64,000 nt of DNA from JAIBJN01 sp963838795 (lineage in GTDB: Bacteria; Actinomycetota; Thermoleophilia; Gaiellales; Gaiellaceae): NCBI GenBank assembly GCA_963838795.1, contig CAWISL010000010.1:62001-126000 (forward strand). Direction: 5' to 3'. Shown in pieces: positions 16,820 to 25,726 of this stretch. Positions within the stretch are counted from its first letter, which is position 1; every line of letters begins with the position of its first letter. A program made the translations under genes and the position numbers. The notes beneath the pieces were generated by a model. It made no database searches. It was not told the DNA's origin and saw nothing but the letters and a program-made list of their open reading frames with translations.

Positions 16820-17461
16820 TCACTCTGCCTCGGCGGCGTAGGCTTCGAGTCGATCGGCCAGCTCGCGCGGGCGGCTGAGGGAAATGTAGTGGCCGCCGTC
16901 CATTTCGTCGGGCTCGATGCCGAGGCGCTCGCGAGCATGGCTGCGCGCCCACTCGGCCGTGAACATGCGGTCGTCGCGGCAGAGCAGATACCTGGTCGGG
17001 ACGTCCGGCCACGCCTCGAGCGGCCAGGGCTCCTCGAGCGGCTTGCCGGCCTGGTCCCGCTCCCTTGCTTGAGCCTCGGCCGCGAGCTCGGGCGGGACGT
17101 CGTGGTAGAAGAGGTCGTCGTACCCGCTGCTCTCGTAGCCGGTGTTCTTCCACCAGTCAGCGAAGAGCTCGCCGGGTGCCGGAATCATCGCCGCGACGAG
17201 CACGAGCAGGTCGACCGGCCGGCGCCCGCAGACGAGCGGCGCCGTGAAGCCGCCGAGCGAGTGGCCGACGACGATCAAGTCGCCGCGGTCGCCGACCGCC
17301 TCGACGACGGCGTCCGCATAGTCCCACCAGCCGGCCGACTCGTCCTCGCTGGGCAGGTCGAGGGCGACAGGGTCGTGTCCGCGCTCCCGCAGCTCGGGGG
17401 CGACGAGGTGCCAGTCCCAGGCGCTCCCGCCACCGCCGTGGATCAGGGCGAACGTGCTCAT
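16820..17461 (-). CDS. Alpha/beta hydrolase (MenH/esterase-like)
   Basis: A 213-residue alpha/beta hydrolase. ALIHGGGGSAWDW gives the oxyanion turn and VVGHSLGGFTAPLV the nucleophile Ser. LCRDDRMF holds the acid and DGGHYISLS the base His, so the triad is complete. The layout matches small plant-type esterases and bacterial relatives. The ATG at 17461 (MSTFALIHG) was chosen because the frame upstream runs antisense through the PolX gene. It is divergent from the PolX gene, 93 bases apart. Confidence 0.85.
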   Translation of the reverse strand: MSTFALIHGGGGSAWDWHLVAPELRERGHDPVALDLPSEDESAGWWDYADAVVEAVGDRGDLIVVGHSLGGFTAPLVCGRRPVDLLVLVAAMIPAPGELFADWWKNTGYESSGYDDLFYHDVPPELAAEAQARERDQAGKPLEEPWPLEAWPDVPTRYLLCRDDRMFTAEWARSHARERLGIEPDEMDGGHYISLSRPRELADRLEAYAAEAE

Positions 17462-17554
17462 GCTCGTTGAGACCGGTGGTCGCGTCGAAAGTGTTCGGTC
17501 GCTGCGCGATCTCACGCTTATCCGTTCCCGGTTCTCTGCGGGCATAGTCCCGAT

Positions 17555-19182
17555 GTGGCCGCCGGAGACCTCGACAACGCCCGGATCGCCGAGCGCCTGG
17601 AGGCACTCGCCGCCCTGCTCGACCTGGCCGGCTCCGAGCGCTACACGGCGCGCGCGTACAGGCGCGCGGCCGAGACGGTGCGGGAGACGCGGGCGCCTGT
17701 CGGCGACCTCGTACGGGCCGGACGCGTGCAGGAGCTCCGCGGGATCGGCCCGGGCATCGCCGCCCGCCTCGGCGAGCTGGTCGAGACGGGCTCGATCGCG
17801 GAGCTCGACGAGCTCGAGCGCGAGGTGCAGCCGCAGCTGGTCGGCTTCGGGCGGCTGCTCGGCATCGGGCCGCAGCGAATGGTCGAGATCGGGCGCGCGC
17901 TCGACGTGCGGACGCCCGACGACTTCAGGGCGGCGGCCCTCGACGGTCGGCTCCAGTCCGTGCCCGGGATCGGCCCGAAGACGGAAGCCCACATCCTGGA
18001 GCGCCTGGGGAGCGGGACCCCACGGGCACGGCACGGGCTCCTCCTCAACCAGGCGCGTGACCTCGTGGGAGAGATCGCCCGCCGGTTGGGCGGCACGGCA
18101 GCCGGCGATCCGCGCCGGTGGGCGGACACGTGCTTCGATCTCGCCGTCGTGGTTCCGTCTGCGCGTCCGGCGGGCGTGATCGATGCGTTCGCGGGCCTGA
18201 GCACGATCGTGACGATCGTCGAGCGGGCCACCCGGCGCGCCGTCGGGGTCACGGTCGAGGGAGTCTCGGTGGAGCTCGTCGTCCCTCGGCCGGACACCTT
18301 CGGCTCCGAGCTCCTCCGAGCCACGGGCGCGCGCGAGTACATCCAGGCGCTCGAGCCGTTGCCGGAGGCACCCGACGAGGAGGGCGTCTACACGGCGCTC
18401 GGGATTCCCTGGTGCCCGCCGGAGCTGCGCGAGGCGCCGTTCCGCGGCGAGCCGCCGGCGCTCGTCGAGCTCGCCGACGTGCGCGGCGACCTGCACTGCC
18501 ACACGACGTGGTCGGACGGCAGGGCGTCCGTGCTCGAGATGGGGCTCGCGGCACGCGACCGCGGCTACGAGTACATCGCGATCTGCGACCACACCGAGAA
18601 CGTCCGTGTCGTCCCCGGCCTGGACGCGGACGCGCTCCGCCGCCAGGGCGAGGAGATCGCGCAGGCCAACGAGGAGCTCGCGCCCTTCCGCATCCTCCGC
18701 GGCACCGAAGTCGACATCCGCCGTGACGGGAGCCTCGACCTCCCCGACGACGTCCTCGCCGAGCTCGACTGGGTGCAGCTGAGCCTCCACGCGGGCCAGC
18801 GAGAGGCGCGGGAGCCCCTGACCCGGAAGGTCACTGAGGCGATGCGCCACCCGGCGGTCTCGTGCCTCAGCCACCCGAAGGGGCGGATGATCAGCCACCG
18901 GCCGCCGAACGCCCTCGACCTCGAGGCGGTCTTCGAGGTGGCCCTGGAGACCGGCGTCGCCCTGGAGACGAACGGCCTCCCCAACCGGCTCGACCTCTCC
19001 GGCCCGGAGGTGCGGCTGGCGATCGAAGCCGGCGTCCCGATCGTCGCCTCGACCGACGCGCACTCGGTCCAGCGGCCTCGGGAACATGGAGCTCGCAGAT
19101 CGCGACCGCCCGCCGCGGCTGGGCCACGGCCGCGGACGTCATCAACACGCGGCCGCTCCAGGACCTGCCGCGCCGCCGCTAG
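17555..19182 (+). CDS. PolX-like protein with PHP domain (two frameshifts)
   Basis: Family X polymerase/PHP protein of bacterial PolX layout. Residues 1-150 form helix-hairpin-helix domains (ELRGIGPGIAARLGELV, SVPGIGPKTEAHILERL). About 160-290 is the polymerase core and 305-540 the PHP domain. The polymerase site is degenerate: the usual GS...DxD reads GDPRRWADTCFDLAVVV and the third Asp appears lost. The PHP metal motifs are intact (DLHCHTTWSDG, ICDHTENV, GTEVDI, STDAHS), so a 3'-5' exonuclease or AP-endonuclease role is likelier than synthesis. Two extra bases near 19068-19073 and 19095-19097 break the end; removing both restores GLGNMELAIATARRGW and a 541-residue protein. GTG start. Confidence 0.85.
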
Positions 19183-19999
19183 ACGACGTCCCGGCGGCGG
19201 AGGAGCCAGCCCGCGGCCAGGAGGAACGCGGCGAGGTAGACCGCCAATACGAGGAGCGCCTGCTCGCCCGCGACGAACGGGCCGGAGAAGGAGCCCGGGC
19301 CCGTGTCGGAGACCTCCTCCTGGGACACGCCGAGCACGGCGACGAGCGAGTAGCCGTTCGCCCGCACGAAGAACTCCACCAGGCCGTCCAGGAGGCTGAC
19401 CTCGCGGGCGAGCGCGCTCAAGAGGCCCTCGACGACGAACGCATACAGGATGCCGATGCCGGTCGCGAGGGCGGTGCCGCGCGTCACGATGGCGAGGAAG
19501 ATGCCGAGCGCCGCCCAGACGGCGAAGACGAGCCAGCCGCCGGCGATGCCCCGGACGAGGAGCCACGCGCTCGGCCAGGCGACGTCCGCACCCTCGTTCG
19601 CGGCGATCGCCCAGCTTGCGAGCGCGCCCAGCACGTAGACGACGAGCACGAAGACCAGGAGCACCGCGGCCACGGCGGCCAGCTTGGCGCCGAAGACCCG
19701 CAGCCGACCGGGCCCCTGCGTGAAGAGCGTCTTCAGCGTCCCCCAGCCGTACTCGCTGCCGACGGTGAGGACTCCGAGCATGAGCGCCAGCACCCCGCCG
19801 AAGAACGGGAAGCCGGCGAGGAGCGTCCCGACGAGACTCTCCGGCAGCAGGTCGGCCAACCCGCGCTCCGGGTCGTTCGTGTACTGGATGTACGGCACGA
19901 CGTAGGCGAACGTGAGCGCGAGCGCCGTCCAGATCGCGAGCAGGATCCACGTGCTGGTGCGCTTGCGCATCATGAGCAGCTCGGCGGTGACGAGCCTGG

Positions 20000-20003
<4 letters not shown>
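19179..20003 (-). CDS. ABC-2 type transporter permease
   Basis: A 274-residue membrane protein with about six helices: ILLAIWTALALTFAYVV near residue 20, then further segments ending in ALLVLAVYLAAFLLAAGWLL. The C-terminus is short and basic. The ATG at 20003 overlaps the stop of the ATPase gene by 4 bases, so the two form one exporter operon. Substrate unknown; the pair followed by a kinase and regulator on the other strand resembles antibiotic-resistance or envelope-stress exporters. Confidence 0.87.
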
Positions 20004-20920
<917 letters not shown>

Positions 20921-21056
20921 GCCCTCCACGGTACGGAGGCGAGACCCGCGGCCACAACGCCCTCAGGGAGGAACTTCGGCGTACCCCCGTGGGAGGACAA
21001 GGATCCTGCCCGGGGGCGACTCGACGGCGGCGTTCGGCCGGTACCTTCAAAGGATC

Positions 21057-22198
21057 GTGAGTGTGCGAGGCACGAGGCTTTTCGTCGACGCGCTCATCGC
21101 CGTCGTGGTGCTGACGTTCTCGCTCGCCGCGATCGCGCGCGGCGGGTTCGACGACGACGGCGAGAGCCTCGACGCCGTCGCGGTCGTGCTGGTCGCGCTG
21201 ACCGCCCTGCCGCTCGTCGGCCGGCGGGTCGCGCCGCTGCCGGTCTTCGCGGTCGTGACCGCCGCAACGGCGACGCTGTACGGGCTTCGCTACGGGCTCG
21301 GGCCGCCTCTCGGCTTCGCGGTCGCGCTCTACACCGTGGCGGACGAGCGTCCCAGGGACGCCCTGCGCAGGGCCGCACTCGCCGCCAGCGTCGTCATTCT
21401 CCTCGGCCCCCACCTCGTGCGGGACGGCCTGGCGCCCGAGCTCTTCCTCGGCGCGGGCGTCTGGGCGGCGGCCTGGTTCGCCGGCGACCGGTCGCGGCTG
21501 CGCCGCGAGCGGATCGCCGAGCTGGAGGAGCGCGCCCGGAACGCCGAGCGCGAGGCCGAGCGCGAGCGCCGGCTCGCAGCCGCGGAGGAGCGCATGCGCA
21601 TCGCCCGCGACCTGCACGACTCGGCCGGGCACGCGATCAACGTGATCCTCGTCCAGGCGGGCGCGGCGCGCCTGCTGCAGGAGCGGGATCCCGCAGGCGC
21701 CCGGGCCGCGCTCCAGACGGTCGAGGAGGTCGCGCGCGACACGCTCGGCGAGATCGACCAGCTGGTGCGAGCCCTCCGCGACGACCTCCCGCCTGGGGAG
21801 GTCGAGCCGCCCCCGGGCTTGGCCGCGCTCGACGCCCTCGCGGAGCGCTACCGGGTCTCCGGGCTCGCGGTGACCGTCACCGTCGAGGGGTCGCGCCGGG
21901 CCCTGAGCCCGGCCGTCGACCAGGCTGCCTACCGGATCCTCCAGGAGGCGCTGACCAACGCGGCGTGGCACGGCGCGCGGAAGCGCCGAGGTGGCGATCG
22001 AGTTCGCTCCGAGGGCGCTGGAGATCGCGGTGACCAACCCGGCGAGCGCCGAGCTCGCCGGAGCGCGACGGCGGCGGCCAGGGCATCGTGGGCATGCGGG
22101 AGCGCGCCCAGCTCCTCGGCGGCAGCTTCGAGGCGGGTGCGGACAACGGCTCCTTCCGCGTCCACGCGCGGCTGCCCTACGGCGAGGCGAGGGCATGA
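21057..22198 (+). CDS. DesK/NarX-type sensor histidine kinase (two frameshifts)
   Basis: A membrane sensor kinase of the HisKA_3 class. Helices fill residues about 10-145, then a coiled segment (ERARNAEREAERERR) leads to the phospho-acceptor His in RIARDLHDSAGHAIN. The ATPase N-box is ILQEALTNAAWHG and the G2 box GGGQGIVGMRERAQLLGG. The frame breaks near 21981 and again near 22065. Deleting one base at each gives 379 residues ending in LPYGEARA with a TGA that overlaps the ATG of the response regulator. It probably senses envelope stress or a drug and controls the divergent ABC exporter. The start is the GTG at 21057. Confidence 0.85.
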
Positions 22199-22866
22199 GC
22201 GAGGCGCCGGTCCGTGTCCTCCTCGTGGACGACGACGACCTCATGCGCGCCGGCCTCAAAGCCGTGCTGTCGAGCGACGACGCCATCGAGGTCGTCGGCG
22301 AGGCCTCGGACGGTCGCGCCGCGGTCGAGCAGGTGCGGGCCTCGAGCCCGGGCGTCGTCCTCATGGACGTCCGCATGCCCGACCTCGACGGCATCTCGGC
22401 GACCCGCGAGGTGCTCGCGAGCTCGCCGGAGGTCAAGGTCATGATCCTGACGACCTTCGAGCAGGACGACTACATCTTCGGCGCCCTCAACGCCGGCGCC
22501 TCGGGCTTCCTCCTCAAGCGCACGAGCCCGGAGGAGCTCATCGCCGGCATCCACACCGTCGCCGTCGGCGACTCGCTCCTCTCGCCGTCGGTCACCCGCC
22601 GGGTAATCGACCGTATGGCGAGCCAGCCGGCCGCGGACAGGCCCTACGACGAGCGGCTCGCCGAGCTCACGCCGCGCGAGCGGGAGGTCCTGGCCCAGGT
22701 CGCGCGCGGCCTCTCGAACAGCGAGATCGCAGAGGAGCTCGTGATCGAGGAGTCCACGGTGAAGACCCACGTCAAGCGGATCCTCATGAAGCTCCACCTG
22801 CGCGACCGCGTCCAGGCAGTGATCTTCGCCTACGAGAGCGGGCTCACCCGAGCCGGGTCCGGGTGA
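22195..22866 (+). CDS. NarL/LuxR-family response regulator
   Basis: A 223-residue two-domain regulator. REC (1-120) has VDDDD, phospho-acceptor Asp in LMDVRMPDLDG, Thr in ILTTFEQDDY and Lys in LKRTSPEEL. The LuxR-type helix-turn-helix (about 155-215) reads LTPREREVLAQVARGLSNSE, then EESTVKTHVKRILMKL. The ATG overlaps the stop of the kinase gene, so the two are a cognate pair. The 3' two thirds of this gene are duplicated about 890 bases downstream. Confidence 0.93.
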   Translation: MSEAPVRVLLVDDDDLMRAGLKAVLSSDDAIEVVGEASDGRAAVEQVRASSPGVVLMDVRMPDLDGISATREVLASSPEVKVMILTTFEQDDYIFGALNAGASGFLLKRTSPEELIAGIHTVAVGDSLLSPSVTRRVIDRMASQPAADRPYDERLAELTPREREVLAQVARGLSNSEIAEELVIEESTVKTHVKRILMKLHLRDRVQAVIFAYESGLTRAGSG

Positions 22867-22896
22867 GGCTGGCCGGGGCGAGGCGAGCATCGAGCG
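22435..22896 (+). repeat. Direct repeat, copy A (intact regulator 3' end)
   Basis: This segment covers the last 430 bases of the response regulator plus about 30 bases beyond its stop. It matches 23322-23787 at roughly 90% identity by eye, in the same orientation. The extra 30 bases (GGGCGAGGCGAGCAT) match the 3' end of ltrA on the opposite strand, so copy A carries a relic of that gene as well. Confidence 0.8.
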
Positions 22897-23050
22897 AGCC
22901 CGCGGGGTCGTCGTGCCCGCGTCGCCTTCGGCGCCTGGTCCCTAGATCGGGTTTCGCCGGATCCAGCCAGGGGTTGCTACGGTTGCCGAAGATAAGAGCG
23001 AGTTCGGTTTGCGTATCGACGCCTTCCTCACCCGTTCGTAACGCGTAGAG

Positions 23051-23055
23051 GGAGG
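23051..23055 (+). promoter_or_regulatory. Ribosome binding site of cold-shock gene
   Basis: GGAGG placed ten bases before the ATG at 23066, separated by a run of six T. Such an A/T-rich spacer is exceptional in this G+C-rich sequence and would keep the start region unfolded, fitting a highly expressed cold-shock gene. Confidence 0.6.
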
Positions 23056-23065
23056 TGTTTTTTCT

Positions 23066-23287
23066 ATGGCAGACGGAACCGTCAAGTGGTTCAACGACAG
23101 CAAGGGCTACGGCTTCATCACTCCTGATGAAGGCTCGAAGGACCTCTTCGTGTATGACAGCTCCATCGCCGGCGAGGGCTACAAGTCGCTCGCCGAGGGC
23201 GCGCGGGTCTCGTTCGAGCAGCAGGAGGGCTGGAAGGGCCCCGAGGCGGCCAACGTGAGTGCTGGTCGCGTAAGGGCAGGATTGTGA
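23066..23287 (+). CDS. csp: Cold-shock protein, CspA family
   Basis: A 73-residue single cold-shock domain, an OB-fold RNA/DNA chaperone. GTVKWFNDSKGYGFI contains RNP1 (KGYGFI). RNP2 reads DLFVYDSSI, with Tyr where His is usual. ARVSFEQQEGWKGPEAANV completes the barrel. The last residues (SAGRVRAGL) are slightly longer than the normal end. It has a strong ribosome site, its own hairpin terminator and no operon partner. It lies between the two copies of the response-regulator repeat. Confidence 0.93.
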   Translation: MADGTVKWFNDSKGYGFITPDEGSKDLFVYDSSIAGEGYKSLAEGARVSFEQQEGWKGPEAANVSAGRVRAGL

Positions 23288-23315
23288 GGGCCGGGGCCTC
23301 CGTGCCGCGGCCCTC
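23286..23315 (+). terminator. Terminator of cold-shock gene
   Basis: An 8-bp perfect stem (arms 23286-23293 and 23308-23315) with a short inner GGC/GCC stem in the loop. It begins at the stop codon of the cold-shock gene. A rich G+C hairpin without a clear T-tract. Confidence 0.55.
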
Positions 23316-23321
23316 AGCGCA

Positions 23322-23761
23322 AAGGTCATGGTCCTGATCCTCGACGACCTTCGAACAGGACGACTACATCTTCGGCGCCCTCAACGCCGGCGCCTCGGGC
23401 TTCCTCCTCAAGCGCACGAGCCCCGAGGATCTGATCGCCGGGATCCACACCGTCGCCGTCGGCGACTCGCTCCTCTCACCGTCGGTCACGCGGCGAGTGA
23501 TCGACCGTATGGCGAGCCAGCCGGCGACGGACAGGCCGTACGACGAGCGGCTCGCCGAGCTGACGCCGCGCGAGAGGGAAGTCCTGGCGCAGGTCGCACG
23601 CGGCCTCTCGAACAGCGAGGATCGCGAAGGAACTCGTCGATCGAGGAATCCACGGTGAAGACGCACGTGAAGCGGATCCTCATGAAGCTCCGCCTGCGCG
23701 ACCGCGTCCAGGCGGTGATCTTCGCCTACGAGAGCGGCCTCACGCGGGCCCGTTCTCGGTG
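23322..23761 (+). pseudogene. Truncated response-regulator remnant
   Basis: Begins inside the receiver domain (at the equivalent of residue 81) and contains the rest of the receiver and the LuxR-type DNA-binding domain. It lacks the start, the first acidic residues and the phospho-acceptor Asp. Three frame changes break it into segments; the last 80 bases are in frame to the stop at 23761. Many differences from the intact copy are at third positions (MKLRLRDR versus MKLHLRDR at protein level). This suggests it descends from a once-functional paralogue rather than a fresh duplication. It is not expected to make a working protein. Confidence 0.8.
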
Positions 23762-23787
23762 ACTAGGGCGAGGCGAGCATGGAGCGC
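23322..23787 (+). repeat. Direct repeat, copy B (decayed)
   Basis: Second copy of the response-regulator 3' end, roughly 90% identical to 22435-22896 by eye. Relative to copy A it has a 6-base and a 1-base addition near 23331-23343 and single extra bases near 23622 and 23635. Its right end runs into the true 3' end of ltrA. The two copies flank the cold-shock gene as direct repeats. Confidence 0.8.
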
Positions 23788-24918
23788 GACTCCGCGCGGG
23801 CCTCGCGCCACCAGACGAGCTCGTATGTGTGCAACGCCAGCCAGACGGCGGTGACGATCCCCAGCGCCGCCAGTGCCGGGACCACGGTCGCGAGCGGGAG
23901 CACGAGAAAGAACACGAGCGCGGCAACGAAGCGGCCGCGGCTCACCCTCACCCGACGTTCGACCCGGATCCGGATCACCGAGTAGGTGAGCAGATAGAGC
24001 GCGCTCCCGCCGCAGAGCGCGAAGGCGACGACGGAGTCGAGCTCCTCGCCCACGTGCGCGACGATGGTCTTCATCGCGAACGCGAAGAGCACGATGCCGA
24101 CGATCATCGGGAAGTGCGCGTACGTGTACGCGTCGCGGGCGAGCGCGACGCGTTCCACGCCTTGGCGGTCCCTGAGTATCTGCTCGCCGCGGATCGAGAA
24201 GAAGTCGAAATAGGCGAGCCAGAAGGAGGTGGCGACGAGGAGCCCGAGGATCGCGGCTACGACCTCGCCCAGCCCGATGCCGATCCCCGTCGCGCCGATC
24301 CCGATCGCGATGAAGGCCTCGCCGAGCGCGATGATCAGCACGAGACCGTAGCGCTCTGCGAAGTGCGACGGGTGCAATTGCCAGCCCGTCGACCCGCTCA
24401 GGACGGGGCCGATGTAGGCGCACGCGAGCGCGGCGAGCCAGAGCCAGGTGCGCGCGCCGTCCGCGAAGCCGGCGACGAGGATCAGCGTCGCGCCCGAGAG
24501 CGTCCACGGCGCCAGCCGGAGCACGGCGCCGAGCAGGTCGCGATTCCCCCGCCCGACGAAGGCGTAGAGCGCTGCGTGCATCGCGCAGACGACGAGGAAG
24601 GCAGCACCGAAGAGCACACCGTCGTCCTCGAATACGCCCGGCACCACGAGCGCCGCCGACGAACATCGCCATCAGCGCAACGAGCAGCGCAGCGCCGATG
24701 ACGTTCTCCTCGGGGTCGACGATGTTCGTCAACCAGGCGTAGGCCGTCCACGCCCACCAGAGCGCGGCCAGCACGAGCACGCCGCGGCCGATTCCGGCGA
24801 ACGTCGGGTCGTCGGCGAGCAGCGTCGCGACCTGCGTGAACGCGAACACGAAGACGAGGTCGAAGAAGAGCTCTCGCGGCGTGACGCGGTGCTCGTGCTC
24901 GACTGTCGTCGCCACCAT
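23763..24918 (-). CDS. ltrA: Low-temperature-requirement A (LtrA) protein (one frameshift)
   Basis: An integral membrane protein of the LtrA family with about ten helices. The N-terminal signature VTPRELFFDLVFVFAFTQV is diagnostic, and GSTGWQLHPSHFAERYGLVL and IIALGEAFIAIG are also typical. The frame breaks once near 24645-24655, at MAMFVG/ALVVPGVF. Removing one base gives 384 residues, the usual size. LtrA was first linked to growth of Listeria in the cold; its biochemical role is not established. The ATG at 24918 begins MVATTVEHEHRV. It sits next to a cold-shock gene, which may be chance. The stop is nearly contiguous with the regulator remnant. Confidence 0.87.
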
Positions 24919-25009
24919 CCACTTGCGACCGTACCCCCGCGGGCTCGCTGGTGCGGACTCGCTAGGCGGTCGGAAGCATCGCACGCCAGCGGCGCGATCT
25001 CGAGGACAG

Positions 25010-25713
25010 TGATCCCGCGCGATCGTCCGCCAAAGGTCACTCGGCCGCCAGATCTGCGATGCCCTAACGGGTAGAGCGCCCGTCGGTTCGCCCAGAAGCT
25101 CTTCGAGGTCGGTCGTAAGGATCGTGGGGATGCCCCGTGCGCAATCGCGTCCCTGGATCCAAGACACAGATCCCCTGCATCGCGGAACGGCCTGACAACA
25201 GAACGGTAACGCAGTCGAGTGAGAGGGGCGCGAGGGCCGGGGCGATCGACAGCGGAAGCTGACCGTCAGCGACTTCCGGGCCTCCAGCAGTTGACGAGGC
25301 CATGTGGATCAGATGTCGGGAATACCAGTCTGCATCGAGGCAACCCTGAAAGTCGTCGGCCCACTCAAACCACCCACTGCCAGTAGCTCCCAACCCTTCG
25401 CGCCGTCCGCCTTCTGAAATTCGATCAGCGACGACTCACGAAACGACCCACGGTGGGCCATTCCGTTGGTACGTCTCCACGGAGACAGTCGAGTGCGACA
25501 AGCTCATCGGTGTACCAGAGCGCGCGAACCGCCCGCAGTAGTACCCGCTCGCCTTCCGTCGTTAGGCGGCCGTCCTCGCCGTGCTTACCCAGCGCCATCA
25601 GGTTCTGGATAACGCACGTGTCGAGGAGTGTCGGCCCTTCGGGCACGCGAAGCGCCGACTTCTGCAAGGGGTGAGTCGAACTCGACCACCGAGTCGCTGG
25701 TATCCGCGAGCAC
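25010..25713 (-). pseudogene. Decayed PIN-like domain gene
   Basis: About 230 residues' worth of coding sequence spread over several frames. From the 5' end: VLADTSDSVVEFDSPL, then GPTLLDTCVIQNLMALGKHG (typical first strand of a PIN nuclease with its Asp), DELVALDCLRGDVPTEWP, SLIEFQKADGAKGWELL, EWADDFQGCLDADWY, and finally IPTILTTDLEELLG plus IWRPSDLW, which looks like a PIN C-terminal end. At least four frame changes are needed to join them. Third positions are clearly less G+C-rich than in neighbouring genes, suggesting foreign origin. It starts about 14 bases after the nrdJ stop. The PIN assignment is by motif only. Confidence 0.5.
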
Positions 25714-25726
25714 GGTGCGGCTCTGC

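Noticed and set aside
16820..19087. 755-codon frame on the minus strand ending in the hydrolase
   Set aside because: Only the last 213 residues are a real protein. The upstream part is antisense to PolX and has no recognisable domain, so the hydrolase was started at 17461.
22435..23787. Direct repeats flanking the cold-shock gene as ends of a mobile element
   Set aside because: The repeats are pieces of a response-regulator gene, there is no transposase or integrase between them, and no target-site duplication is visible.
25040..25100. tRNA-like stretch (GGGTAGAGCGCCC resembles a D-arm)
   Set aside because: No acceptor stem, anticodon arm or T-arm can be folded around it, and the region is explained by the C-terminal end of the PIN-like gene.
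25064..25393. 109-codon minus-strand frame as a separate gene
   Set aside because: It has weak codon bias and is better explained as one frame segment of the decayed PIN-like gene.
25668..25690. T-arm-like GAGTTCGACTC on the minus strand, as a possible tRNA 3' end or attachment site
   Set aside because: The stem does not pair correctly around the loop and no other tRNA arm is present; no integrase is nearby.
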